Positions 1 through 13,154 of a stretch of DNA of 64,000 nt are shown here, piece after piece. A program made the position numbers and the translations under genes. This DNA comes from Pseudeuparius sepicola (taxonomy: Eukaryota; Arthropoda; Insecta; Coleoptera; Anthribidae). Below the pieces are notes generated by a model. The model searched no databases, was not told where the DNA came from, and saw only the letters and a list, made by a program, of their open reading frames with translations. The stretch covers positions 129,713,735 to 129,777,734 of the forward strand of contig OY987298.1 of the NCBI GenBank assembly GCA_963920635.1. The letters run 5' to 3'. Within the stretch, counting starts at the first letter, position 1. Each line of letters opens with the position of its first letter.

Positions 1-2210
1 CCTAGAATTGTTAAATTTTGTCATCAGGCGCAGGTCTCCATTCTGGGTAACTTTTGTTAATACAGTTTTGTCATACTATTTACAGAAAACCATTTAATCA
101 AAGAAAATCAAGAAAAAAATCAAAAATCAAAGTAGGCCTAACTCTTTGAAATTTTGTACGCGTATGTAACTTCCAAAGCTGAACAAATTTTCTTTATAAC
201 TTGTTTCACTATCTCTACAAATAAAGGCAGTTTAAATACTCTTACATTAATTAACGTTTTTTTTTTCAATTTCCTGGTCACCCAGTATAAGTAATGTTAA
301 CTTTTTCCATTCCAATCTTATTTTAAGAACAAGCAAAACTTTTTATCAAGAATGACTTTTTCTCGAAAAATCAAATATAAGAAACTTTACAAGAGTGCGG
401 CACCTCATCTGGGGACACACTGTATGTCTACGAGTTTCGCATTTTTTTATTATTTAAAATAATAAGTCTGGATTAGTTATTCGACATTTGGTTAAAATTA
501 AATGCATGTAAACCTCGATGTAAACCATGTAAAATTAAATGCATGTAAACAACCATAATCGATCATTTATTTCCTTTCCATTTTCTCAATTTTTTACAAT
601 AAATAAAACAAACTGGCAATTATTGTGACATATCAAATTAAATGGAATATTTCACTTTATAAAAAACTTTTTTTTTCCGATTTTTGGCCAGTTTTCGTAG
701 GTGCCAATGGACAGAAACTTTCATTATGACAAAAGAAGGCCAACTGGAAGAGCTATCGATCGCAACAACCGCCGATTTTTTTCTGTCAAAAAATATACGA
801 CTTTTTTGTGTATGCCACTCATATAAGCCACCCTATATATGGTTAACTTGCAATAAATAACAACAACAAATAAGTAATTCCCGATTCCAAAATATAAAGG
901 CAAAATTGGCTGCCTGTATTTGTCTGCCCCCTAAATCGACGCTTGTGCCCTTAGAAAACTGTTTATGAAAAATAGGCGTTTTTAATTAAATGTAAATGGC
1001 GTGGCTATAAAACGGCAAAGCCGAGAGACGTCACTGCCGCACACGGCACGCTGTATACAGCCGCTATCATCAGCAGTTTTACGGCGCCTATTGCGGGAAT
1101 GCAGAAAATGTAGCCTAGGTATTCAGCCACATAAGTTTCTACTGTGTTTTACTGTAATTGCATATTATTATATCATCAAGCTAATGACACATGTACGAGG
1201 AAAAAGTGTTACTATGAGTAACTACTCATCATCGGAACAACTAACTAGTTATTCCGAATTAAAAGTTCCTACAGAAATCCCATTTACAAAAATGTACGTC
1301 AATGGTTAGAGTGAATAAGAGGGAACACTTTTTCATTTTATATTTTTTTTGGAAAAAAGCATACTATAATAAGTTTGGCTTGTATAATGGGGTTGCCATG
1401 GAGAAACTTAACATTCCATATACGGGGTGTCCAGAAAAAAAGGTTTCTTCATCATTTAAACAAAACAATTCGTACACAAAACTGGTTTAAATTTTAAATA
1501 TTTAAAGAACGTAGTACCTAAATATAGTAATAAAACATTATGCGAACACTCCTCCACCAACGTTGAGACAAATATGAAGGGGAGCAAGGAATCCATTATA
1601 GCCTCCTCTAACCTCTTCTAATACTCAAAGTCAGCCGATTTTGCCACGAATGGAAATTCTATCGTAACTTTTAATTCCGAACAACTATTTCTTGTGACAC
1701 ATTTTAGAAAGATTAAAAATAAAGACACCTTATACTCTTGTGACATTTCATATTTTTTTATTTCTTTGGATACACGAAATGTTAAGTTTCTCCATGGCAA
1801 TCTCATTTTAAATACAAGCAAAACTTGTTATCAAATGTGTTTTTTTTTCGTAAAAAGTAAAATGAACAATCTTATTAACTCTAACTGTAGACCTACAGTA
1901 TAAAATTTCATTCATTTTAATAAAACTGGTGTGTTCGAACAGAAATTGAACCCAGTCAATATCAACTTTTTTTAAAATTCTCTGGCTCTGACCAGTTGGG
2001 AACTTTCTGTTGGAACAAATCCGATATCTACAGACATGCCATTCTTTTTGAAGATTTCCTCAAAATTTCTAGTGAAAATAGTTTGTGATTCCAACTGCAA
2101 TAGTTTCTTTGATCATAATCTCCATTCTTACTAACAAGACCTTCTAGATGATGCGCCATGATTTCTTTGTGATTCAGGTTGCTGTCTTATTGCCTTCATT
2201 TTCGTTCCAG
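1..2210. repeat. Repeat-filled sequence upstream of the first visible Pellino exon
   Basis: No coding exon was recognised. About 420-840 is a diverged copy of a repeat seen again at 45180-45535 and around 59990-61500 (shared blocks around the ATCGATCG site and a terminal CCACCCT-like end). Around 1215-1850 two diverged arms of one element lie in opposite orientation, for example the block containing GCCATGGAGAAACTTAACAT at 1396 and its reverse near 1780. Confidence 0.6.
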
Positions 2211-2442
2211 ATACAATGGGTTTTTGCCTCAGGGCGACCGCGGTCGTCGGCGCAGCAAGTTCGTGCTGGCACGACGGGTTGCACCGAATGGAGTCCGCAG
2301 GGCTCGCCACTATGTCGTCAAGACACCGCACTCGTCTCGGGCGATCCTTGATGCCAGCCAACACTCCATCTCATATACACTGAGCAGGAATCATGCCGTC
2401 ATCGTTGAGTATGCAGCCGATGATGACACGGATATGTTCCAG
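2211..2442 (+). CDS. Pli: Pellino exon a (FHA-like domain, first part)
   Basis: The acceptor is TTCGTTCCAG before 2211 and the donor is CAG|GTGTGT after 2442. One base completes a codon from the upstream exon, then 77 codons follow. They contain YNGFLPQGDRGRRRSKFVL and the stretch ending DDDTDMFQ, both hallmark Pellino sequence. Confidence 0.93.
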
Positions 2443-5400
2443 GTGTGTTTCCTCTACTTTTTCTTTGAGAACAAATCAATTGATGTAATTTGATCTCGAA
2501 TGGTTCCATTTATCTTAGAACTATAGGCCCTTTTTATGATTTTTTAAGAGTGTAGGGGTCCATTAGGTCCAAAAAATTTTTTGGTAGGGAAATGTCTGAA
2601 AAATTAATTATTCATATATTCCGTGAATGCAAACTACTAACCTTAGACCAACTATACGTACTAGCAGCAGTCCGATTCATGCTAAAGACAAACTACTACA
2701 AACAGGAGATAACCCACCAACTTAATACTAGAAATGCATCTCGTCACAGTGTTGTTGTGCCTTCTGTAACAAGCTCGGCTATGCAGAGACACCTTTGCTT
2801 TGCTGGTCCCAAGATATACAATTCCCTACCTCTTTGCCTTAGAACTAGAGAATACTGGCAAGTTAAACATAAACTTAAAAAATGGCTTATATATAGTAAT
2901 GTAATTATTAATGCTCCTAACTAGAATTTTCTTTTTGTTGGATATTTACTATGAACACTTAGATATGTTAACTTCATTCCAACTTCATTCATTCAAGCTG
3001 TTAACTAACCTTATCATCATTATTACTATATACATGTTTAGGTAATAACAAACTAACGAGTAATACAGACAATTCCTTAGCGACATGTGTGAAAAAGAGA
3101 CTCGCTTTTTAGCGAAGTATCTTCTAAAGACATGGATAATGTGCATTTTATTTGATTTTACGTTAATCGACATAGCAAAGAGATTGTATTAGAACCAAAT
3201 TTATGCTTAAAATACTGTCTGTCTTTCTGTAAATTGAAATGGAGACTCGCTTATTTTTGACACGTGTCCGTAAGGAGGCTTCTGTTGCAAAGCTATTCAT
3301 TCTGTGGTAATAAGTATTAACAACTGCACACATAAATAAATCTATTTGAGTAATTGAATAAAAATTGAAAACATTGAAAATTGAAATATTCCCACTAGGG
3401 ACGTGACATCAAGGGTCTAGAACAGTGGTTGGCTGAAATATTGTGGAGTTGCCGTGTTTCAAGCTGTATTGAGAAAATATAGATTTAGTTTTAACGTTTT
3501 GAATGAAGAGCTGACAATTTTGAATGTTGGTGAAAACGCAAGTCTAATTTAGTAAATTTATAGTTTATATATTGATGTTATTTATGGCTATTTTATTTCA
3601 CATAACCAACATATTTTATAAGGGGTATGTCGTTGACTGACATATTTATAAAGACTTCTCACGGCTATAGCTTCATGTCCTGGAAAACAGATTGCTCTGA
3701 TGGCTAACAATGTGTTTTGCATTGTATTTTGTCTCCGGAAAGCGCATGGTGAGTTGAAAAAATGTCAGGCTTGACAGCCGTGAGCAATCTATTAATACGT
3801 CAATCAACGGTATGATTCTGAGAAAAAATTTGAAGGCGTGGCAAAGCCTAGCGTTGGCTTCGAATTTTGATAAATTTCTACTCTCTCTTTGAGTGAAGGT
3901 ATGCCCAAATAACATATTTTTTACAGAACAATTTTCCTTCTGCTCTTTACGAGAAAATCGCATTTCCCAGGATAAATGAATCACCCTATAAGATAGTTAA
4001 ACCAAAGTCTAGAGAATACCTTTAGACTTTGGTTAAACGTGAAACAAATCATGACTAATAACAGCTTGAATTAATTTAGATCAAGGCATACACGATTGTT
4101 TTGGACTTATTTGACATTTGAATGGTTTGTAGCCTGTGAATAATTTATTTGCCATTAGTCAATGTGGCAGAAAAATAATACTTCAAATTCTACTCGGCTG
4201 GTCATATCCGTTATACCATACCTGATGCAAGTAAAGTAATACTTTTTTTCAGATTGGCAGATCTTCTGAAACCCCCATAGACTTTGTTGTGATGGACACG
4301 ATACCTGGAGACAAGACTGGTGACGTAAAAGTGAATCAAAGTACGATATCGCGATTCGCGTGTAGGATACTATGTGATAGAAACAACCCGAAAGTGGCTA
4401 GGATATATGCTGCCGGGTTCGATACTTCTAGGAACATATTTTTAGGGGTAAGATAAACAACTATACCACTTTTTAATTAAAATTATGCGTAAATTAAATA
4501 TAATGTGTATGATTTTGTTTATAGGAAAAAGCAACAAAATGGCAAGAAAATGGGCGTGAAATCGATGGTTTAACAACAAATGGGGTGCTGATAATGCATC
4601 CAAAGGGTTCGTTTTGCGGGGGAGAAGCTAAGTGTGGAATATGGTTAGAAACTTCGGTGGGCGGAGGTGTCTTTTCATTACGAGAATCGAGATCTGCTCA
4701 ACAAAAAGGCCATGTAGTAAGTTTATTTGCTCTTTTAAATGTTGCCAAAGGTTCTGTTAAATGTGCGAATGCATTTAGGTTTAGATGCTAGTTATTTTCT
4801 ACTTAGTTTAGTCACTATTTAGAGGAAGATAAATAGCGTCATGATTAATATCAGGATGCTAAAAAAGTAGTTGAATCAATTCTCTGAGCTTTCGTAAAAT
4901 CAGTACCTACAATACAGGCCAAAAATTATAAGGCACCTGTATGTTTTTAAGTTTAGGAGTCTCCTAAAAATGGCATAATAGTACAGTAAATCAAGATCAC
5001 ATTTATATATTTATATTGAAACTAATTTAAATCTGAATTTTAGTTAATAATGAAAAAAAGAAGAAAATGCATTGTGCGGGATTTGAACATACGATGAAAT
5101 AAATGAGGCTTTCATAGGCTTTACCCATCAGGCTACATCAATTTCTGAAGAGTTTTCATAATTTACATTTGGTGCACAAATAATTAGTAGTTTTTCATTA
5201 ATTTTGGTCATTTCTGAGCGGGTACCTAGAATATTATTTCGGAAATTTTTCCCTTTCGATTGGTCCATAAATCATTTCCAGGGAATTATACTATAGAGAA
5301 TAAGTTCTAAAATGACTGTAATGTAAGGAAAGTCCCATTATTTTAGCATAAAAAATCTTAACGGCTTAACCTCTTCATTGTTATAATACCCTACATTTTT

Positions 5401-8400
5401 GAAAATCTCAAAGTTATTGTATCATATTTCAGTGTGACAAATTCTTATATTGCTATATCACTTTGTTTAGATGGAAGACGAAACAAATATCCTTCAAGAT
5501 GGCACGTTAATCGACTTATGCGGTGCTACACTACTGTGGAGATCAGCAGAAGGTCTTGCAAATTCGCCGGTAAGTTAAAAGCTTGTTGCCTTACAAATGA
5601 ATTAAATATGAACATTTTTTTACGACTTGCAGAGCAAACGAGATCTCGAAAAGGAAATCGATGAAATCAACGCTGGCCGACCACAGTGTCCAGTCGGTCT
5701 CAATACGCTCGTGATTCCAAGAAAGGTTTCCCCCAACGAAAACCAGCAGCAACCATACGTCTACCTAAACTGCGGACATGTGCAGGGTCTGCACGACTGG
5801 GGTCAAGATAAGGATACGGGTTCGAGAAAGTGCCCCATTTGCTTAGAGGTAAGTTTTTCATTTTCATACAAAACTGCTTTAAAGTTTAGCTTCACAAAAC
5901 TTCCCAGTATTTAAAAATTATGTATTTTGTAAGCTATTTTTTGCATTATAATAAATATAACAATATCCACAAGAAACTTTCCACTTTAATGAAAATAAAA
6001 TAATTGCCCAGTGAAAGAAGAGAAATTTAAAATTCCATATCACTACACGCTAATGTATTTTATTTATCTCTACAGATTTTAAGTGCGAAAATAAACACTC
6101 AATTTTCGGTCCTAATCTTTTCGAAATGGTTTCATATTATGATATTGGCTTTTCCCCTCAAATAGATCATACTTTCACCAGGTCCGTAGCCAGACAGAAA
6201 CTTCAGGCAGGGCAAACAACTTTCCTGTCAGTATCAAGTATCCAGTCAGATCATGTGATTCCTGATATCTAAAGCAGGATTTAATAAATTCTGTATGGTG
6301 CCATGGGCAGTTTCTATCATGAACTTGGTGAACCTCATCTCTGCGTTCGACCATCATCAGATAAGATGGCACATCCCCTTTAACCACTATAGACCGGGCA
6401 CCAAATGTGAAAATGCACATCTAACCTAGATCTCGCAGGTGCGGTGAAACATGCTCCCTGTAATAGATGCATCTTATTCAATGAATAAAGAACCCCAGGA
6501 AGTGTGCACCTTTGAGTTGCTTCAACAAACTAATCGAGGCAGAGATCTTCATTTTTCGTAAAATCAGTACCTAAAATACAGGCCAAAAATTATAAGGCAC
6601 GGTTATGTCTTTAAGTTTAGGAGTCCTTGATAATATAGCAATCCTAATTTTAAATTTCCAACCTACACAAATGTCTATGCCTCTTTGACACATGGCATCA
6701 AACCTCAAAAGATAATTTAAATTACAAAACTACTTACCGTTGTATTATTATCCTCAAACATTTAGTTTTGGCAGTCAGGGAAGAGCCACAAGCCCCACAC
6801 CCACAGCTAAGCATAATAACTGGAAAAGGTATTGAAGCACCACATACTGGCAGATATCACTCTGTCAGATATCTAAATATTGTGTCAGAACTTGGTTCCT
6901 ACAGACGGCGATTTCCACCTCACGTATTTTGTAATGTACATATGGAGCTTTGACATCTTCCTGTAGTTCTTTATTCATTCATTTTATTGCAAGCTTCTGG
7001 AGGCAGCAAAAAATGGAGGAAAATAATGAAGTATGAAAAAAAAACGCGAATTTATAAACTGTCAAAACTGGCAACTATTGCCTAAAAAAAAATTCTTATA
7101 ATTTTTATTTTTTTTTTGTAGTTGTCTGCTTCTGGTTTCTCACTTTTTATAAATTCTATATTGAGTAAATAAATGTGATAGTTTGGCTAGGTTGTATTTG
7201 AAAAACCAGTATTTTTCCATTCCATTTATTTTTTCAGAATACACTTTGGATTTTCGTATCCTCCGCCAGATTATTATGTGGTAAATTTTATACTTAAAAC
7301 CAGGGTTGCTGATTTTTAAATTTTCTTAGGAACGATCAAAGTAATCAGATTTTTTTTATTTAAATCAGATTTAAATAAAAAAAATCTGATTTTTTTATTT
7401 ATACAGGGATCGGCAGAAAGTTGGACACAAAAATTTAATATTTTTAACCTCTGATTTCGATTAATTTAAATATCTAGCTGCTAATCGAGCAAAATTAAAG
7501 TTTGGTAGCAAATTCATGTGTTATCCGATGATAAGTTGCGCTTGTGGTATTTTGTTTTTTTGTAATACACAGGGTGGTCGAAAAAATAAAGTGAAATTTC
7601 TTTTTTTTTTACTAGGTGGCTGTGACTATAAATCTAACATCCACCTTTGATTCCAAACAACTTTTGTAAGTAACTTTTTACCGTATTTTAAAAAATAGGG
7701 GTACTTTACTCTTGAGTTATTTTGACATTTTTGAGTCTACCTCGTATCCAAAAAGATATATTTAAATGTTGATATGTCCGTTTTGAGTTTGAAATGATGC
7801 ACGAACTTTTATCAAGAATAAAATTTTCTGAGAAATTAATAATAAAAAAGTTGTCCGTTTGTTTTTTTTATTTATAAAGTATAAGTATTAAGTATAAGTA
7901 AAATAACAATTTTTACTTTAACAAAAAGTAATCTTACCCCACGCCTATGCTTCCTTTGGCGCTAGTTCTGCTCATGGGCGGATCTCCACCCCTCTTACTT
8001 TCCTCACCGAAGACGCACTCTTTTGCTGCGCGTACTATACACCTGTGTCAGAGATATTTTTACGAGAGTCACACTACTATACTATACTGTGATGAAACTA
8101 CTCGTTTGGAGAATATTTACTATGGTAATACTTTATTTTTGAACATATTATCACGAAACTACAAATTTGTATGCAAGCATTTTGCGCAGAGAATTTTTTT
8201 TAATGCACCATTTTTGTGGCATATTGACTCGGGGTCACAGTAAATAAATTATATTTGGAGGAAAAGGCAAACATAACAGAAACCGTTTTCGAGAAGAGTA
8301 TGACCAAAAATTTCGCTAAAGTAGTTTTTATATTATGTATTTTCATCTGAAGGTTGCCCGGCAGAACCAAAACTGATTCTTATTCAAAAATTATTATAGA

Positions 8401-10909
8401 CTTTGTTATTTCTTCTTTCGAAAAGTCATTTTGTCACACTACATTTTATATTACAATAATTTGTGTCCATGTAGAATGGGCTTAGGGAATGAAATTTGTG
8501 GATTTTGTTTTTGAAAAAATATCTTTATAAGTGAGCTTCTGGGGGGCATTTAAAATATTTGTAATAGTTAAGTAGTACACTGCTGTGATTATTTGTATTG
8601 TATTATCTTACTTGGTTTTAATTTGGTATTCAACAATTGAATGATTTTATTTCAGCTGGGGCCAGCGGTGAAGGTTTGTATGGGTCTGGAGCCATCATTC
8701 TACGTCGACTCTGGTCTGCCGACATTTGCTTTCAATCCCTGTGGACACATGGCTACCGAAAAAACAGTGAAGTAAGTACTAACTTTATTTAATCGAGGTA
8801 CTGTCCAAGAACTTCAAAAGCCATACATACAGGGTGTTTTATATGGTCTATGTTGTATCTATACGGCCTAGATGGCGCAGACCGTATGTAAATGACTATG
8901 TTCAATTGCAGTGAATTACCCTTCTTTTTATACAGAGTGATTCAGTCTCAGGTGAATTAAAAAATCTATTAAACAAAAAAATTCAAAAATATGTTCAGAA
9001 GTGCATAAAAACCCCTTGTTAACCGTGCTTTCTAGTCAGCCGGTAAGCTAGCGCGTCAATGCTGGTGCGCAATTGCCAGTTACACAACATATCATAAATG
9101 TAGGTAGGTACTTATTTTTTACATTTTCACAGAAATCTCAAAAAATTTCGAAATATTGATGAAATCTTATAAGATTAATATGTTTTTGTGGTTTTTAAAT
9201 TTTTAGGGAAACATTTTTCTGCTGAATAAAAACATAATGGTCCATGGTCCAAGTTAATTTATTACCTTTTTTGCTTGGTTTTTGATTGCCAATGTTAATC
9301 CTTTCCTTAGATTGTAAATATCATGTACCTAATGCTTAAAAATGTTGAGCTTCAATTAAAACTACGCACAACACGTACCTACATACCTACAAACGCACTA
9401 CCTGTCAGTACTATTTAAACAATTTCTTCAAAAATGTCACTATCAACTTGACTACAAACAAATTTATTCTGTTCGTGACCGTCAGAACTTAGCACCCCCT
9501 ATAGCATCAGAGCCAGCCGCATGATTTCGACTCCCATAAGATTATAGAATAAGATGTTCTGTAAATTGTAGACAGTATATTTCTTTACTTGAAGCGAGTA
9601 GGTTTCATCAATTAATATGGGCCCGATCATTGTTATTTAGAGAAGTTGTGGTTAATTTTTAGGCAAATCTACTCTCATATGATTATAGAACAAAATAGTA
9701 AAGAAGGCCCATGGAGCAACAACAAAAAAGGGTCCCTTGGCCCTTTAGAAATCAGATAGGCATATTTTCGGGGCCCCGAAAATCCTCCGCTGTTAAATAC
9801 GGTGTGAAAGACGGGGGCAAGTCTGGACCTCGGGGACGCGAGTTGTGTACGAAGTCCCGCTATACAGCCAGTGCCAGATACCATTTGATGCCCAGGGAAA
9901 AAATTTTTCAGACGCGTTTTTCGAGAGATCCGAAGGTATGGCGAGATGGCTGGAGAACGGGTCAACATATTTAACGAAATCGAGTTATTAAGGATTTTCG
10001 GCGAAAAAAACAACCAACGCACGTGGCACCCATCTTTTTTACGTGATTGGTAGGCATTTCCTGTCACCTAAAAGCCAAAGTCTGAAAACTGCCAGAAATT
10101 GCATTTTTCGCTGAGCTACAGCTAAGTTATTTCGGCTCGGGGCTCTGGGGTCGGAATTTTTAAAGCTTCCCTCAAGTCTTCAGGTGAGGTGCAGATGCTT
10201 CCCGAAAAATCAAAAAAATGAGAAAAAACACGCAATTTCTAAGAGCGGTTCCTCAGGGTTTTTTTTACTTCATATTCATAATCGGCATCTCAAAAAACAT
10301 AAAAGTATACACTTTCATTGAAAAATAATGATTCTACAATAATTAATTGTAGACGATTTCTGAGAAATTTCGGTGAAAAATCGATTTTTTGTTTTTTTAT
10401 TTTTTTAAAAAAAGCGCACTTTTTCAACTTGCGAACTTTTAAATAAAAGTTTGTTTGAAAGTGTTTCAAAAGGTTTTATTCAAATCCATGACTTCCCTAA
10501 TTAATTTCTAATTAACACCATTTTTCGTCTACGTTGACTCCACTAAGAAGGGTGTTGCGAAAGCGTTCACCGGAACTGGGTTAATCGCCTTGTGGCGGTT
10601 TCATTTGGACGTTCCAAAAACGAAACCGCACATGCTCCTGACAGTTTCAAATGGTTTAAGATTCTGCCAAAACATACCAAGTATTATTTATTAACTAACC
10701 TTAATGTTGATTACCTGAAGTAGGTTTTCATTCACATGGGAAAGGCTTTTCACTAATAAAAATACTTACTGTTATATTCTAGGTATTGGGCCAATGTTGC
10801 TATACCCCATGGAACCAATGGATTTCACGCTGTCTGCCCTTTCTGCGCTTGTCCACTTTCCGGGTCCCCAGGCTACATTCGCCTTATCTTTCAGGACAAC
10901 GTAGATTAA
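2211..10909 (+). CDS. Pli: Pellino E3 ubiquitin ligase (7 exons, 5' end missing)
   Basis: Pellino proteins are RING-type E3 ubiquitin ligases that bind phosphorylated IRAK/Pelle kinases and add ubiquitin in Toll/IL-1 signalling. Coding exons are 2211-2442, 4253-4447, 4525-4716, 5471-5569, 5633-5848, 8656-8771 and 10783-10909. All have GT/AG borders and agreeing phases, giving 391 residues to a TAA stop. The first four exons carry the FHA-like substrate-binding domain, with the family strings GDRGRRRSKFVL and LIDLCGATLLWRSAEGL. The last three carry the RING-like domain: C258, C286-G-H288, C306/C309, C340-G-H342, C368/C371 (numbered from the first full codon here). Family members are about 420 residues, so roughly 30 N-terminal residues lie upstream of 2211; no exon for them was recognised in 1-2210. 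The frame is intact throughout. Identification is from recalled family sequence and is very secure. Confidence 0.95.
2592..2924 (+). pseudogene. LINE (non-LTR retrotransposon) ORF2 C-terminal remnant
   Basis: An open frame of 110 codons lies in a Pellino intron. Its C-terminal part (SRHSVVVPSV..., then GPKIYNSLPLCLR, then HKLKKWL) matches the conserved tail after the reverse transcriptase domain of many insect non-LTR retrotransposons, where a GPKLYNSLP-like motif precedes a basic FKRKLKxxL helix. No catalytic RT motif is present, so this is a 5'-truncated copy. Family assignment is from recalled pattern only. Confidence 0.6.
3632..3808. mobile_element. MITE family 1, copy 1
   Basis: This ~177-bp element begins GTTGACTGACATATTTATAA and ends in the near-inverse TTAATACGTCAATCAAC. 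Subterminal inverted blocks (ACTTCTCACGGCT / AGCCGTGAGCAATCT) lie inside. Related copies are at 36202-36392 and 58905-59071. It has no coding capacity. Confidence 0.75.
4253..4447 (+). CDS. Pli: Pellino exon b
   Basis: This phase 0-0 exon has 65 codons, from IGRSSETPIDFVVMDT to DTSRNIFLG. The acceptor is CTTTTTTTCAG and the donor GTAAGA. It includes the QSTISRFACRI core of the FHA-like domain. Confidence 0.94.
4525..4716 (+). CDS. Pli: Pellino exon c
   Basis: This phase 0-0 exon has 64 codons and follows a 77-bp intron. It contains DGLTTNGVLIMHP and ends SAQQKGHV before GTAAGT. The open frame that reads through the donor to 4791 is intron sequence. Confidence 0.94.
4897..4975. repeat. Dispersed repeat, copy 1 of 2
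   Basis: About 75 bp, including AAAATTATAAGGCAC and AAGTTTAGGAGTC, is nearly identical to 6554-6633 in the same orientation. Both copies are in Pellino introns. Confidence 0.7.
5069..5151 (-). repeat. tRNA-derived SINE head
   Basis: Read on the minus strand, the segment has an A-box-like TAGCCTGATGGG. About 45 bases later comes a B-box-like GTTCAAATCCC. This is the arrangement of an RNA polymerase III promoter in insect tRNA-derived SINEs. It does not fold as a clear functional tRNA, so a SINE is the better call. Its body probably continues toward 5000. Confidence 0.5.
5471..5569 (+). CDS. Pli: Pellino exon d
   Basis: This 33-codon exon starts with an in-frame ATG directly after the acceptor TTTGTTTAG. 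The ATG is internal methionine, not a start. It encodes EDETNILQDGTLIDLCGAT and ends at GCCG|GTAAGT. Confidence 0.94.
5633..5848 (+). CDS. Pli: Pellino exon e (RING-like domain, first half)
   Basis: This phase 0-0 exon of 72 codons follows a 63-bp intron. It contains INAGRPQCPVGLNTL, the zinc-ligand run NCGHVQGLHDWG and KCPICLE, then donor GTAAGT. Confidence 0.95.
5849..8655. repeat. Pellino 2.8-kb intron filled with repeats
   Basis: There is no exon here. 6170-6240 resembles 58320-58390. 6554-6633 repeats 4897-4975. 6746-6955 is a ~200-bp repeat whose inverted relative is 29708-29888. 7343-7391 is a perfect hairpin. Further on, half-copies with CAGGGTGG-type ends begin near 7570. Confidence 0.65.
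7343..7391. repeat. Perfect 23-bp inverted repeat (hairpin)
   Basis: Arms 7343-7365 and 7369-7391 are exact reverse complements with a 3-base loop (CAG). The arm carries an 8-T run followed by ATTTAAAT. It would fold strongly in the Pellino pre-mRNA. Confidence 0.85.
8656..8771 (+). CDS. Pli: Pellino exon f (RING-like domain, middle)
   Basis: The exon follows a 2.8-kb repeat-filled intron, with acceptor TTATTTCAG. It has 38 codons plus two bases and contains GLPTFAFNPCGHMATEKTV. The final lysine codon is split AA|G across the intron. Confidence 0.94.
8772..10782. repeat. Pellino last intron
   Basis: Only repeat-like sequence is seen. A CAGGGTGTTT-type element end lies at 8830. A GC-richer block at 9700-9980 has open frames on both strands but no recognised protein. 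The segment 10075-10330 shares a block (TCTTCAGGTGAGGT and flanks) with 20690-20895 in KPTN. Confidence 0.55.
10783..10909 (+). CDS. Pli: Pellino terminal exon
   Basis: The acceptor is TATATTCTAG. The first base completes the split lysine codon. The exon encodes YWANVAIPHGTNGFHAVCPF, the last CxxC pair and GYIRLIFQDNVD, then TAA at 10907-10909. Confidence 0.95.
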
Positions 10910-13100
10910 ATCCAATTTTAAGCAACGAACGAATGGTGGGTGCATGTTTGTGTGATTATTATTTTTTTGTTTCACCCCTGTAGATTAGCCTACCGAAGCT
11001 TTATTTATACTGCTAGGGCTCTAAAATATATTAGTGTCTTCACTCAGAGTTGTTAAGAGTTAATCGAGTGGTGTGAGGATATTTTCATAGAGATTATTAT
11101 TATAAAGATTGTCTCGTGTTTGTCGAAATGTTTAGCCCATATAAAATATTTTTGACGTGCGCTGAACAGCTGCAACTATATGTTGTGAACTCTTTGTCTA
11201 TTGTAAACAAACTAACGTTGAAATTGGCCATATACACTACGAGATGCAAGTAATAAAAAAAAGCAGGATATTTTTTACACTTTGGAAAGATTATCGATTA
11301 GTTTTGTTCTTGTAAATATGAAAGAATTAAATTCTTCAAAGTAACTAATCCAGGATTATATTGCAGATAAGATGTTTTGAAATAGTAAAAAGCGATTTAA
11401 TGAAAAATTTGCGGTTGCCATGATGGTATCAACTATCAGTCATCCAATTAGATATTTGTCTGACTGTACTTGGTGTATAAGGTAACTTAATTCATTATTT
11501 GGTGCCTTTGGATTTGCAGAACGGTAACAATGCTCAGATAATGCCATTTTCAATGTATTTTCATAACAAAAAGAAGTGTGGGTGATCTAAAAATATAGAT
11601 AAATGTTGAAAAGTTATGCCTTGAGTATTCAAAAACATGTATAAGTAATTTTAATAGCTATAAAATAATGTCTCTAAATCAGTCATTAGAATAATAATAA
11701 TAATGATAATCCATCTTTTTTTTTTTCAGAGTTTTGTAATCATTTGTAACCTGTTTTCAGGGTTAAAAGGGCTTTGAGATTTTATTGGTGTAATATTTTT
11801 TCATTACAAATTTGTAGATTGATCAGAGCATTGTTAACGCTGTTAATTTCAGCAAAATTGTGGAATACAGAAAGTTTTTGATATCACTTAATTTATATTC
11901 TACTGATCAACGAGGATAATATAGGTACATATTTACACGATTATTGAATGATAACAGAAAATTCTAAAATTATCCTATAAGAAGCTAATGTTAGGTATTC
12001 AAGCATAAATGTTGGGAAGAGTGGAAACTTTAAGTATCGGAGACGCGTTTGAATTGTTAAGACTGGTTAGTATTAGCTTTATTATCGTAAAAATATATCG
12101 GCATAAAATAGGAGTTACATCAACCCAGTTTTGAAAGTTTGCTATAAACTGTAAGTAGTTTTTGGTTACTGATGTAACTGATGAATTTATATTTTTTGCG
12201 TACTTTTGAAAGAGGTTTAAAGTTACTGAATTTATTTACTATTTCTCACCATATCATTGGTGGTTATGGTATCACGAGTTAAATTTTATAGTCACATGGT
12301 ATTTATATAAAAAGGTAGTCTTTTGGAAGGTTAACTTAGATGATTATAATATTTATACCAGTGTTAAACCCTTACTCGAACAGATGTGCATTTTTATTAT
12401 ACATAGAACTTTTTTTATTGTTTTATTTTGAATTTTTGCAGGTGATTTTTTTTTTGTTGGGACACCTTTGTTAAAATGTGTTGTAAATATGTAGCATAAG
12501 TTTTAATGCTGTAGTTGGTAGCTTTTAAGCTGATATAGTCCTCCACAAAAGAATTTATCTGTGCCTGGATTCACTAATAAAAAAATTAAAAAAAAAAATA
12601 ATTTTTTTACCTATCCTTTATTGATAACCACAATTTATTTATTATTTATTAACAAAACTAAATAATAAAATATAAAATATAATATTTTGAATCCTGTTTA
12701 CAATACAAAAATAGAAACCAAGGATAAAAAGTCTTAAAAAGACTTTGCTCCCGATTTTGAAATCTTCTTGTTATAACTAGAATTAATTTGTTCATAGTGG
12801 ACCTAGTGTTAGCTGTCACAAATTTACCAAAAAGTATATATTTAATATAAAAAATATATATGTATCTTGCAATTAACAATTACAATACATGAATTTTAAA
12901 TAATAAATAAAATGCTTAGTAGATTACTATAAGTGCATTTCCAGCATTTTACGAGTTATTAAGTGTTCAACTTTTGATATGAGGGAATAATCGTGCTAAA
13001 ATTTTAAATACATACAAGTAAATGGACATTTAATAAAATATATTTTTATTAAACTTCTTTGAAAACACCTTATTTTCATCTGTTTTAGCAATAATGAAAG
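10910..13100. other. Pellino 3' UTR and intergenic AT-rich sequence
   Basis: Nothing coding is seen. The 3' UTR of Pellino starts at 10910. Several AATAAA-type hexamers occur further on, but no cleavage site can be fixed from sequence alone. Confidence 0.5.
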
Positions 13101-13154
13101 ATGGGGTTTTTCGGGCTAGCGCACGGAAAAACTTTCCGTGCGCTGAATAACATG

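Noticed and set aside
5069..5151. Functional tRNA gene on the minus strand
   Set aside because: Box A and B are present but the acceptor and anticodon stems do not form convincingly. A SINE head explains it better.
9675..10067. 130-codon minus-strand frame with an overlapping plus-strand frame
   Set aside because: Both frames cover a GC-richer block in a Pellino intron. Neither shows domain-like features or splice support.
12658..12879. Minus-strand frame considered as the KPTN last exon
   Set aside because: After its best acceptor (TTGTGACAG) the required phase gives only six codons before a stop, and the longer frame is in the wrong phase.
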